Source: Archilochus colubris
Lineage: Eukaryota > Chordata > Aves > Apodiformes > Trochilidae
DNA length: 64,000 nucleotides
Assembly (NCBI GenBank): GCA_023079485.1
Contig: CM041085.1
Location: 35,635,121 to 35,699,120 of the forward strand
Direction of reading: 5' to 3'
Shown: positions 48,701 to 61,400 of the stretch, one piece after another
Numbering within the stretch: position 1 is the stretch's first letter
Layout: each line of letters begins with the position of its first letter
Program-made: the position numbers and the translations under genes
The notes under the pieces: model-generated
Seen by the model: the letters and a program-made list of their open reading frames with translations, nothing else
What the model was told of the DNA's origin: nothing
Database searches by the model: none

Positions 48701-51512
48701 ATTTCTGCTTTGTCCCAGACCCTTAGTATACCTGTGAAGTGTGGCATAACACTGGGTAGATCAGTAGATGCTTCATACTTCATCAGGCTGTCCTTAAGTT
48801 AGAAGTGTTTACCTTCAGATAATGTTAAAGAAAATTCTTGTTCAGAAAGATGATGGGGAAGTTGAGTAAGGTTATTGCTTAAGAAATGTTCTTTCCTCTG
48901 GAGATGCAGGTAGTAAAATGAAAGGTATTACATAATTTGCACCTCAATAAAACCGTATGATTTTTAAGTACCTTTGCCAAAAATGAACTCTTTACAATAA
49001 ATTCTAGTTTATAGCATACATAGATCAGCACAATGTGCACTGAAAAAAAAAATAAATGTTGGCCATATGTATTTTGAAACTGGATTAAAAATGCTGAGGA
49101 TCTGATTTGAAATACGAATAATTTACAATTTTTATTAATTTTAGACTGTTCCTGTATACTGATTTTTTTGCAAACTACATGTGTTGTGGGATCAGGAGAC
49201 ACAGTCATGATTTGATGGGAGAGTTTGGTAGTACAGGAGAGTGAGTAGTTCTGAAAATTATGACCATTTTTGAGATTTCACATAGCAGAAATGACATCTC
49301 CAGAGGTTAAAGTACCCAATAAAGAAATTATTCTGATCTTGCTGAGGAAGAAAGCAAGCTCAGCAGACACAGCAGTTCATCTAATGAAGCACAGCACTGG
49401 GAGTAAAGTAGCTTGAATCTCCCCACATGCCCAAAAAAACTGTAAAACACACATGATCGTTACTGGAAATGTTCCTGCTCACATATATTAAAGCTGGTCT
49501 GCAATCAGGAGAAACAGAGGGCACTCACACCTCTTCCTGGTGGCTGATGAAAGTAGTTATAGTTTATTACTTAAAGCTTATAGGTATCTCATTCTTCAGG
49601 CTCTCTGTGGAGACTTAACTAGTGTGGCTCTAAGACAGTTTTTTTGATCAGCTGAGTATCTTCCAGGTTCTTTCCTCTAAACTGTCCAGAGTCCTTATGC
49701 CTCAGTTATAGAACTATTTTCTGCATATCTCCTAGTCATCATGCAAATAGCTACTCATTCCTCTGCCAGTGGGGCAGCTTGCACATCTCCTCCACTGCAA
49801 CAGCATGACTGGAATAGTCCAGACAAAACCACTCATTTTCACAAAGAACTTTTCATCACCTCCCCAGTCCAGGTCACAGAATTTCCTCACAAACAGTGGC
49901 ACAGCAGGAGGTCAGCCAGGGTAGGATTTCTTACACATATGGGACAGCAAATGTTTGTGCTACAACACAAGATGCCACTCTCAGATAGCTGCTTAGTTTA
50001 GGCCAGGTTGCGACAAGCGAGCCCCATCAGATGGGTAAGAGGAATGCTCCTGTTTGGAGGGGAAGGAGGTGTGCTCCAGGAGAAAACTTGAAGAGGCTGG
50101 ACTCTAAGGTATGTCATGGGAAGGCAATATTAAGAGAAAAACAAGGAACCAGCAAAGAGGAGAAGAGAATTTAAAAGCTTTAGCAGTGATGGAGAAAAAC
50201 CCTTCTTTGACACTCAGAAAACTGAGTTAGCTGATATTAGATTTATCCCATCCAGAAGTTAAAAGACCAAAGATGCTTATCACAGCTTTTATTTTTATTT
50301 CTTTCTATCTAATCACCTTAAGTTTTCTTAATTTAAAAAGTTATTCTTAATTATAAATTAACGCAAACCTGGAGTGAGAAGTACCCATTGTATGGGTGAG
50401 GACTGTTGAGTTTTAAGGACTCTCCCATTCAGACACTTCACTGCAGTGATATACACAGTAATATTGCAGTAATTATGCAAATCCATAAAATCCACCTTTC
50501 AGCTAACCTGAGTGTCATCACGTATTTCAGCAATAAACATAGTAGTCTTTGCAAAGCAGAATCTCTAAATTCTTTGTGGACTCAGAATATTAAGAATAAT
50601 TCAATTTCCTACAGATTTCAACATGAATGGGAGTAGAACTTAAAGCTTCAGCAAAGTATGTTCAGTATACTCTAGAGGACACTTACTGTGATTCCATGAA
50701 GTAAATATAATTAAAATTAAACTCAGTTGTCAAAAGAACAAAGTATATTTTGTGATACAGTATCTTTGATTTGGTTAATATGAAAAACTGCATATTCCAC
50801 TGTGGGTTTCCAATTCATAATTAATTAATGATTTCTTTTAAAATTTAGTTTTATAAATATTTTGCTTTAAACAAAACCCAAGAGCTCTGCAGACTTAATT
50901 TGGATTTTGTTCATTTTCTTTCCATTGCCATGAAAAGCCATTCGCTTCTCAGTTCTAATAATTGTTCAAAGAATGTAATATAAGTTTTGAATCATACTCG
51001 GAGCCTATTTATGCTAATTAGGAATTCATTTAGTCTTACTTATATCAATCAAGGCAAAATTACATGCAGGTAGACTTTATTAAAGAATGAGAGAAAGACT
51101 TCTCAAAATGTTACATATGTATCTTCTATCTAACTATTCTGCAAAATTGAAAAATAAATTAAAATATTACCATGGGTGGAATATTTCTCCACATTTACTT
51201 CCTTTATGTAGATTAGACTATGATTTCATTTTGACATATTTGTTTTTCCTATGACAGATTTGTACTGAACAGGCAGATTCATTGAGTATGCATGTGTCTG
51301 AATTACAAATATTTTATACACTTCTTCAGGGAACCTTAACTTTCCCAGATTAACTAAATAAAGACATAATCGGTTTCCCTGGCCTTTTTGGATTTGGCAT
51401 TCTCCTCCAAGTAGCAGCAATTTCAGATGAGAAGTTTCTGTAAAATGATATGCAAATACCTTTAAATTTCTTGATGTCGGATCATTTGGTTTTAACCTGG
51501 GGCCTGGAGATT

Positions 51513-51529
51513 AAAAAAAAAAAAAAAAA
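51513..51529. repeat. A17 homopolymer
   Basis: Seventeen consecutive A. No retrocopy was recognised upstream. Confidence 0.95.
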
Positions 51530-51563
51530 GGAAAAAGGGGATCTATCTAAACCTTGCTTGCCT

Positions 51564-51617
51564 TGGGGCGACTCTGAAGCTCTTGCTTATTGGGGCGACT
51601 CTGAAGCTCTTGCTTAT
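51564..51617 (+). repeat. Perfect 27-bp tandem duplication
   Basis: The 27-bp unit starting tggggcgactctgaagct occurs twice in tandem with no mismatch (51564-51590 and 51591-51617). Perfect identity in otherwise unconserved intron sequence suggests a recent duplication. Confidence 0.95.
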
Positions 51618-54600
51618 TTTTTTACTGACCTTCTGAGGATAACTATTTGAAAACATTTTAGCACAGATCAGTGGGTATTTTGAGGAGAAGTATTTATTTT
51701 ATTTCAGAAACTGTTAGTGTCTAAAAACCTACTCTTGAAGATCCTTGTGTATAATGGATATATGAATCTCACTATCACACAGGGCAAACATACACTCTAC
51801 CCAGGTGACATTAACTTCTATAATATCAAAGACTGTAAGCATACACAGTAACTTCAAAAAGTCACTATATCCACAATTAATGCCCAGTGGAATAAGAAAA
51901 GGGCTATACAATTATGGCTATAATCTTCTGCTCTTCCTTAAACAACCTTCCATATTAAATATTTAGAATTAGTAACTTCTTTAAATTCTAAGATGTGTGT
52001 TTATATACAATACACAAATAAAGGTATATGTGACAGACAAGAAAATCTTAAGTGAGACTCAGCCTACAAACAGCAATCATAACATCTTAAGAACATATTG
52101 ATACCTCCTTTACAATATTTTCAGAGTAGTTTTAAAAGCTTGATATACATAATGTCTACAAAGATGGGAAAGAGACAGTTGGATTGCAATTAAAACCCCT
52201 ATTTTTTTGGTTTTCAGTTAACAAAAAAGTTTGCATTGCCTAAGTTTATGTTTCCACAGTTTCCAAGAGGTGACAAATATTCACATCACCAAAATACATT
52301 TATATTTAATTTTGCTGAAAATCTTGCAAAAAAAATTGATGGGTACAAAGACTAAAGATGACAGATATCATCACAAGAGATTCCCCAATAGACTTACACT
52401 TAAGATTCTCAGTATCTTAAGGGAATTTAAACTGCAGATACGCTGTTATCAGTGGACAGAAAAACATGGAGAGAATATTTCCAGTGGAAAATCAACATAT
52501 TTTATGAGAATCAAAGATGACAAGCTCACAAGTTGAAAAGAAACATAACTTGTACCATGAATATTATTGATCAGGTTGAAGACTTTTTCAAGATATGTGA
52601 GAGGGTGGTACAAGGTTGACAACTGCTCCCTGAGAAGTTTTATTTTGTCAAAAATTTCACAGATGTGATTATGCTGTGTAATTTCAATATATTTTACCAG
52701 ACTCCTTTGGGCATGGTTAACACTCTGCTGAAATATATACATCAACAAAATTGGTGAAGTACTTCAGCATATTTAGTGTTACTTAGATTAGACTGACTGC
52801 ACAGCTGCATGAGATTTAAAACTTCCTACTGAGTTATTTGGCACTATTTGGTTATTTATTATGTGCCACTACCTGATTATTAAATGCAGACCCTCACCAT
52901 AACATACTATTAATATATATATGTATATTTATCCATAGGGGTACAAAAAGCATTCTTTGTCCCTCACACTCAACAAGTGAGAACTTTTCTTCAATGCATT
53001 ATTTCACAAACAAAGTTGAAATGTAAGCATCAAAATTCATAAATTAAAAAAAAAAATAGTGCTAAGAAATAATGGAATATACATTTGTTCTATGTTTGCA
53101 GTGGAAAGGAACTACGAGGCAGAGAAAATAGAATAATTCAATTTAAAGAACTAAACCACATCACAAACCAAGACCAGACAATCTCTTCAATCTATTCTCA
53201 GCTAACATGGATGAAAATTTCTCATTAATCTTAGTCATCTATTTAGATGCCTAGAAAGAGAAAGGCTTCAGAGAGCCACTTACTAAGACTTCCTTAACCA
53301 GTATCCCATCTTTGTGGCCAAAAGAAAATATAAAACACCCAGAATGTGTATCAGAGATGAAAATTAATCACATTATTTCCTGTTCTCTGCAGCAGACCAG
53401 CAAAATCTCTGAACCATAAGATTATTTAAATACATACACAGTACAAGCAACACATGTATATTACAAAAGCATTCAGTGATCAATATTTTTTTCCAGTTGT
53501 CTTTAAGGAATATAAAGAAATTATTCAGCTCCCCCTCTTATGCTTGTATTTCTGATTTCAGGACTCCAACTGCCACGTAAACCTTTCCATTTGTTCTTCA
53601 TGTTCCATGATGAAATGAATTTCTTTCTTTGCTTTCTTCATGACTCCTCATATACCCTTTCCACATTCTCACTTTGTTTTTAAAAAGCCTCTCTATGTCT
53701 ATACAAGAGACAGCATCACATGTATCCTTCATTGAATTTTCAATACTTTAGTGATTATACAAAAATAAAAAAAAATTGATCACAAACTCTTGCGACCACA
53801 TGGAAGGAAGAATTTATAATGATATTATATCATCTTTCATAGTTGCAATAAGTAGATATACATTTCATTAAGTGTGGAAATCAATGAAGGGCAACTGTCA
53901 TTATAGTAATAGATAAAATCAAGAGAAAGCTACATTAATTTTTCCAAGATATATAGCTGTGCCCTCACATCACAGATTTTAAAATTCTTCATTCTATCTC
54001 TCTGTGTCTTGGAGTATTCATTATATTCAGAAGCTCAATATAGGCGAAATAATTATCTCATCAAAAACAAAAGCTGTTCTGCCACTTGCTTCAGCATGCC
54101 TTAGACCTATTCTATGATCAAAATATATAAACATGTGGGGGGAAAAAGGTGAAAAAATACATAAAACCAGTGTTTCTCCTGGATTTTCTTTAAAAAGTTA
54201 TTTATGGCCTCTCCTTTTACAAACAAGTTCAGTATTAAATCAGTCTCTCATTGCTGAAGGGACACTTACATGAAACATAACGTGTCACCAGACCTCAAAC
54301 ATTCAAGTAAGGCTTCAGTTGTGTGTATTTTTCAATGTATTCTTTTTCTTGTCCCAGGTATGTACCTTTTACAGCCCAAGTCCTCTTATATTTCAGTGGT
54401 GTGCTTATGAAATGCAGTACTGTTTATCTAAATAGCCATTCCTGTTCTAAAAGTTAAAACCACCCATCTGGCACATATCTTGATGCCAACTGTTCAGTAT
54501 TGAACTGACAGAGGCTCATGGAAAAATGCTAATTCTTAATGCTTTGCATGATAACAGGAGAATGAATATGGAGGCTATTAAACTGGGAAAATTATTGATG

Positions 54601-54972
54601 TGTGCCTCATCATACTCTTAACTCTAGTCAATGATTCAAATAATTCCAAGCCAACATTTTCAGGAAACGTGTAAGGAATCTGGCAGCTAATTTAGCATCC
54701 TGGCTCATTTTATAAGTAGTTCCACAAAACCCAAGTCAAATCATCCTCTCCTTCAAAGACTGTTCCCTGAAATAATATCCAGATGGTGTTCAAAGAGAGT
54801 AGACTGAAACTAGCTCCTGCACTAGCAGTGCTAAGCTCAACTATGTGCAATAGGAAAAATATGTATTTGAATCTCCAGAACTGCACCCTTACAGTACTAA
54901 TAAAAAGACATTTTAGGAGTCTTTCTGAGAGCTTTAAATTCATTGATTAAATCTATAAATATGTTTATAAGA

Positions 54973-55234
54973 CAGGTCCCTGATGGGGAGTCAGGGTACC
55001 AGGGCAGCCCCAGCCTCAGGCATAAGACACCTCCTTTGGAATGGGCTGAAGAGAGGCCCGGACATGGGGCTGTGTGTAGGTCAGGGTTGGCAGAGCCCAC
55101 GGCCAGTGGGGAGCTGGGGACTGATCCTGCTGTGGTGCTTCTGGAGCAGGGTCTGATGAAGTGTCCTGGGGCTGTGGGGAGCCCCAGGGGGCTGGCCAGG
55201 CATGGTCAGGACTGATGGTGCCATCAGGGACCTG
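54973..55234. mobile_element. Candidate GC-rich foldback or MITE-like element
   Basis: A 262-bp block, sharply richer in G+C than the AT-rich flanks, bounded by 14-bp perfect inverted ends: CAGGTCCCTGATGG at 54973-54986 and CCATCAGGGACCTG at 55221-55234. Inside is a 9-bp perfect hairpin stem (CCTGGGGCT/AGCCCCAGG, 55165-55188). CpG is rare, so this is not a CpG island. CAGG termini would fit a hAT-like element, but no 8-bp target duplication is visible. Overlapping frames on both strands (54897-55255) follow from the composition. Its identity as a transposon is inferred. Confidence 0.5.
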
Positions 55235-57887
55235 ACTCTGATAAACAGCAAGCATTTAACAGCAAAAAATATTTTCAGTTGCCATGGTTTTCATATGATC
55301 GAGGTATAACATTTTCCTGTCTTAGTAAAGCGCTTTGAGGTTGCCAGGTTAAAACAACCTTTTGTGAGTATAAAATGAGGCTAAATATTTAGCTACCTTT
55401 AATAATACAGCTGAAAGAACCTGTAGGCATGAAGAGACTCTGTCCAAAGAAGAACTGCAGTCCAAGTTCAGAAGACATGAAGCACCCTGGAAGACCCTGA
55501 AGAAGATGATTACAAGTGCAGAATATTCAATGCTGCTCTTGTTCCCTCCTCTTGTACATTAACAAAAAAAAATATTCGTCATTTGGTATGAGAGGGTACA
55601 ATGTTTATTCTCATTTCAGGCTCAATGTGACAAAAATGTTGGTTTATTATTTTCAAAAAACACTAACTCATGTAAAAAACAGAACTTTTCAGCTGCAGAT
55701 TGGTGAATAGTCTGGTTTATTTTTATCTCACAAATCAGATGGTCTGGTTCTTAATTAAGAATCTATCTCAAAATCTCATATTCTGGTGTGCACTGTCCTA
55801 GTCTTCCTCTACATAAGACTAGAAAGTCAACTGCCCAAAGGGCCAACTATCTTAGCAATTCTGTTTTCGGCAGATGGGACAAATATAATAGGGCAAACAC
55901 ATATGAAGCTTCCCTTTCATTCTTCAAATCTCTATTTCCAACTCAGGAATCACCAAGTTGGATATGGGTTGTGTGAATTTTTTACTTGCATAGATTAAAT
56001 TTGTAAATAATAAAAAATCAGCTCGCAGAATAAAACCTAATAATTTTACAAGGTACTGAGAAATTCCACTGCAGAGAATAAGATTCTAAAAATAAGTATA
56101 TCCCCCACTTATGAAGAATTTTGTTAGAAAGATGCAGCAATCTCTGCAGAGGAACACATTAAAAAATATACTTCCACCAAAGCCATTGCTTAGTCCTTGT
56201 CAGTGCAGTGAAAGCTCAGCTCTATGGAGATGTATTCACATGCAGCTTTTCTTGAAGGTTCACATCTCTTTGTAATGACCCAATTTCTGCTTCTGTTTCA
56301 GTAACTATGGTTGGCAGTTCTGCTACCACACAATTACAGGCAAGAAAACACCATGATTTAAAAAAAATAATAACTTCCTTCTACATTGAAATTTATGTTT
56401 CTGTCTCTATCCAATTTTAGGATGACACAAGGTCAGTATTTCTAAGCAAAAAATTCCATTAAGTTTCAATATTATATCGTAATGTAATTCAAAAGATGAC
56501 ATACTCTTAAATATGTATTTCAAAATTCTGGTGTCTCAAGTAGAGACCAGAAATGTTACTGAAGATGTCTGGAGCAAGGCTGTGCACTTCTACCCATGTC
56601 AATTGCTGAACATTCCAATTTCTATTCAGAGTTTATGAAAAATTGCAATAAATTCCACAATGCTACTGAGTCCTGCCAGCACAAATTGGGTCTCAACTTA
56701 AAGTTCAGCAATTCATGTGACTAAATGAATAACTGTTATTTGTCTTAATTAAATAAAGATGATGACATTAACACCAGCGATTTTAAGTTGTAAAATGTCT
56801 ACTGAGAAGATGGAAGATAAACACCTCCCCCAAAAAAGCATTATAGCAAACTTTTCTGAGTATGCATTTTTGCTTATACAATACATGAAAACTTCTCCAC
56901 GTTACGTAGATTCCAGATAAATGATTTACATCATGTGTATTTCAAGCATGATACCACTACTTCTAATAATAATAATCATAAATAACAACACAATAATCAA
57001 AGCTGGGAAAAGCTGTTAAGATAATATTTATAGACCAACACAGTCTTAAAAAAAGAAATTGCTACTCTGCCTCCATAATATCGCTTTCATTGCCACTGGC
57101 ATCTGGAAGACCAGCAGGTTTTCATCTATTATCATTAGTTACTGGGCTTGATGATGATTACTCTGCCACTTGAGTCTGGGATCAAATAATTAGTACTTGT
57201 AACTGATAATATGAGCTTTATCACAGCTTCTGCCATTCTCGTACTAATTGCAATGTAAAGATAAAAATGTGTTCTGTATGAGTGTATTCAGTTGGAAACT
57301 TGTACTGAAAGTCCTGAAGAAGAACCATGCCAAAATCATTGAAACACTACTGAGATGTTTCTAAAAGTGGTCCATTATTAAAACGAGTCTTTGGAATACA
57401 ACTACTAATGCATATACTTTCATATCCTGTTAAAACTACCCTAAGCATAGAAAAAAATTCATCTGGGATTGTATCTTCTTCAATAGATTTTAAAAATTAG
57501 TTCCTTACAGTGTGTGCTAACATCTCCAGAACATCACTGTTGTCCTCGCAGTCATCAGCAGAAGGACACTTCTGCCAAGATCCTAGAGGTACTGCTTTAG
57601 CCCCTCTGCATGTGGGGTGGGTTTCCTCCATGGCCTGCTAAGAGACTGCCTTACAAATGTACAGTGTGAGAAGACCCAGAGGAGAACTACACTAAATGTC
57701 TCACAGAGAGACTGTCAATTTCTCTTCCTGCATATACTTCTACATTCTACATATACGTTTCTAAGAACGTTCATGAATGTCTATGAATGATGTCAGAAGG
57801 AGCCTCAAGTTCCAATTGCTTTTTATATAAAATATTTTATATAAACTTTTCTATTAAATATATGTTATTATTCACATACTAAGACCA
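55235..57887. other. Intronic stretch without recognised elements
   Basis: AT-rich with no coding signal or repeat family recognised. Confidence 0.45.
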
Positions 57888-58416
57888 CTATGCTACAAGC
57901 GCTGGTGAGGCCACACCTCGTGTACTGTGTCCAGTTCTGGGCCCCTCAGTTTAGGAAGGATATTGAGGTCCTGGAGCAAGTCCAAAGGAGGGCAACCAGG
58001 CTGGGGAAGGGACTCGAGCACAGACCCTGTGAGAAGAGGCTGAGGAAACTGGGGCTGTTCAGCCTGGAGAAGAGGCGGCCCAGGGGAGACCTCATTGCTC
58101 TCTACAACTCCCTGGAAGGAGGGGGTAGCCAGGTGCAGGTGGTCTCTTTTCCCAGGCAACTCCCAGCAAGACAAGAGGGCACGGTCTTAAGTTGTGCCAG
58201 GGAAGGTTTAGGTTGGATATTAGAAAGAATTTCTTTACCAAGAGGGTGATCAGACATTAGAATGGGCTGCCCAGGGAAGTAGTGGATTCTCCATCCCTGA
58301 AGATATTTAAAAAGAGACTGGATGTGGCACTCAGTGCCATGGTCTAGTAACCACAACGGTGGTTGGACTTGATGATCTCTGAGGTCCCTTCCAACCCAGC
58401 CAATTCTATGATTCTA
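57888..58416 (+). mobile_element. 5'-truncated CR1 LINE, 3' end with frameshifted ORF2
   Basis: The plus strand encodes the CR1 ORF2 C-terminus from [20 protein letters not shown] through [20 protein letters not shown] and [20 protein letters not shown]. The frame then slips near 58135 and closes at 58249, unlike the intact copy at 6718. The 3' UTR (gaggtcccttccaacccagc) and a minimal tail (tctatgattctac) follow. It lies antisense to PRKN. Confidence 0.95.
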
Positions 58417-61400
58417 CAAAAACACTAGAAAAATACCTAGAACAACTTTTAGAAAAATACAAACTATAGCTAAGGAAATCTGGAGGAGATATATGAGGAG
58501 GTGGCAAGCAGTCAAAAACCTCCAAGTATTACGGAAAGACAGAGGAAATACAATTCTTCAAGGAAACTGACATCACATGCAAGGAAGAAATACAGCAACA
58601 GATATGGATATTACGAATACAGTAAAAGAAAAATTATTTTTAAAAATAAGTCTTGTAATTATTCTTTAAAAAAATGCTGATTCAAAATTTTCAGGAAAAA
58701 AAACATATTTCTGTAGCATTTACAACATTATAATGAAGAAACACCTTTGCCGGTATAGAGAGAGTTTTTATTTTTATTTTGGGGGGTTTGGGGTTTTTTT
58801 TTTCAGGAATATTTCCAAGTACACTATCAATAAGCAGGGATTTCTTTAAATTAAGAAGAGTAAATTGCAACAAACTTTAAAATATTAATCATTTCAACTT
58901 TGACTCTGGGAACAGGCTTAAAAAACAATTTTTTTAATAACTACCATAAAACAATTATTGTTCAGTTTATACAGTGTAATCCATTACTTAGCAATATTTA
59001 CTACATCTACATCTAACAACTTCATTTCCTACACAGAAAAATTAGTGAACTGTGGCCACTTAATTTTAAAAACTGGAACACAGCCAGAGTGCTGCAGTTC
59101 TGAGAGTTACATTATGGAAAGTGATAATCACCAAATGGTAAAGCTAGATTCTAGTAAGAAAATTCTATTAAAATTACATAATCCACTGGACTGTGAAATT
59201 TTCATATGGTTATCACATTTATGGTTCCAAGTTTACAGAAAAGAGCAGGGAGGTAGAAAAAAAAATAATCCAAAAACTTTTATGTGGAATTGTCAACCTT
59301 TTCTTATCAGTAAGAACATTTCCTTATGACACCACTGTATAATTAAAATACATATAAGTAAAACTGCTGTGGATTAGAGAATGTCTAAGAGAGAAAATTT
59401 TTTTGTTTTGTTTCCCCAAATTATAAAAATGAGAACCTAGATAGTGATATTAAGTTGGACCCTGAAGTTTAAATCTATTTCTGCAGCCAATAAAGGTGAA
59501 GAGTGGAAATACTGTATCTTGGAATAAGCAGTGGTTTGTCCAAGAGGCAAATACATCAGGGAAACTATAATTATCATTTTGGTCATCATCATAACATGGA
59601 AACCAACCCACATGTGTTTTAAGGTGGAGGTTGTATTTATAGGACATAAACCCATACATCATATTTTTTAAATTTGGTAAACAAAAGCAGTTTAATACTT
59701 CAAAAACTTAGAAAGTGATGGAAGAGGACAGAGACTGAGCTGAACTATCTTCAACTACGCCAATAGTTGATAGCAGGGAACTCAGTAAAATTAAGGAAGA
59801 CTGACTCTGGCACTACATCAAATGTTGCAAGGTGTAAACTTGTCCCTCAAATATCATGCTGGTTTTTTCATTAAAAGTTTTGAATGGAATCAGATGTCCA
59901 AAACTCCGTTTTTTTTTCAATATGAAATTTCTGCTTTTTGGCTATTACAACAGTGAGGCTTCCACTGACAATGCTGACAGTCTTGAAAAGTACTCCTATT
60001 GTATAAAAAAGAGCATTTTCCAAGGAAAAATTACTCCACCAGGTATGAATCATTTGAATTATCATTATTCTCATAAACTCTGTTTTTTTAACAAGAAAGC
60101 ACAAGATACCTGGTTCTGTTCTTAAAAGCAGCAGTAATTTCATTTCAAAACAAGATCAATGTACTTAAATTTCTGCACAGTTAATTCTAGACTAACAATA
60201 TCCATCTTGGAAAAACTGCCTCATAAAGAAAGGCACACAGCAATTTAACTGTGTCAGATCAAACGAAGCTAGTGACATCATTCTCATTATGTTATATTCC
60301 CATTTTATCTTCATCCATTTCTAAATAGTGACAAATTTATTAATCTCATTCAACTATTTCATGCTTCCAAGATATGACCATGCCTAAGTGTCAAATAAGA
60401 ATGAAGACAAATTTCCATACTTAAACTAAAGATGTTAAAGTATCACATAATAGCATACGTGTAGATGCAGATTTGATAGAGAATCCCATTTGCCACAGTT
60501 TTCTTAAACATAATCCTCAGCATTCAAGAGCTGTAAAAGTTGGATCATTCTCTAGTAGATTTTTTGTGGTTCTTTAATTCCTTGGCATAGCAATATTACA
60601 AAACATTTTGAATTTAAAAGCATTTCTATAGAGACAGTTGGGTCATGCCAGTTTTAATCACCACAGTTTATGGTTACTATTAAAATCTCTACCGCATCTG
60701 TATTTTTATTACTGATATTTCAAGTTAAAAGCAATTTATACTTGAATATTATTAGGCTCCTCAGGGCATATTTGGGAAAAGTAGCAGTCTATATAAATGT
60801 TTTATATGCATCATTTAAAAATTGAAGAAAAGTATCTTATTTCATTTAAAGATGTTGAATACAGAATACAGGTTTTGACAAAAGGGTCTTTACTTTCAGG
60901 TCATGAGTTCAAATTCAAGGTGGGGCAGCAAAGATAAAGGTATCACTGGGTGGTAAACTATCTACGACTTCTATTAAATGAAGTTCACAACTTTTAGTGT
61001 CAGTGGGGACTATTAAGGTTTTCAGGTCTGGCTCCAGATTCAGCACAGGCCACATTGCACTAAACCAATTAATTGTATGAGGTAAGAATTGCTGTTGGCA
61101 ATGCATTCTTACTGGTTTGCACTTCATTACTTACTGGTTCCCATTCACTATCAAAAATGTGGCAGTGCCCATTTTGGTAACAGAATGCTACCAAATACAT
61201 GGGCAAAAAAAACCACCAAAGTTTTTCAGTGGAGACGGCAATGTAAAGGAATGTACTTGGCCTACACAGATGGAGTAGAGTTCAAAATAAAAAAATAAAA
61301 CAAAACAAAATACCACTATTTATGAATATAACATAAAGAGAACTATACATAAGGACAGAGTGCCTGGAACCATGCAAGTTGCACAGAACTGTCTTCCCGG

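Larger units (their letters stand above)
44043..54972. other. Intronic stretch with simple repeats only
   Basis: AT-rich. It holds an A/C-rich patch (44770-44820), a T31 run, an A17 run and one 27-bp tandem duplication, listed separately. About 49740-50110 is somewhat richer in G+C with an 86-codon frame of no recognised content. Short (TA)n runs occur near 52910-52930. Confidence 0.45.

Noticed and set aside
54965..55242. 8-bp target duplication around the GC-rich foldback
   Set aside because: The flanks (ttataaga and actctgat) do not match, so no duplication is claimed.
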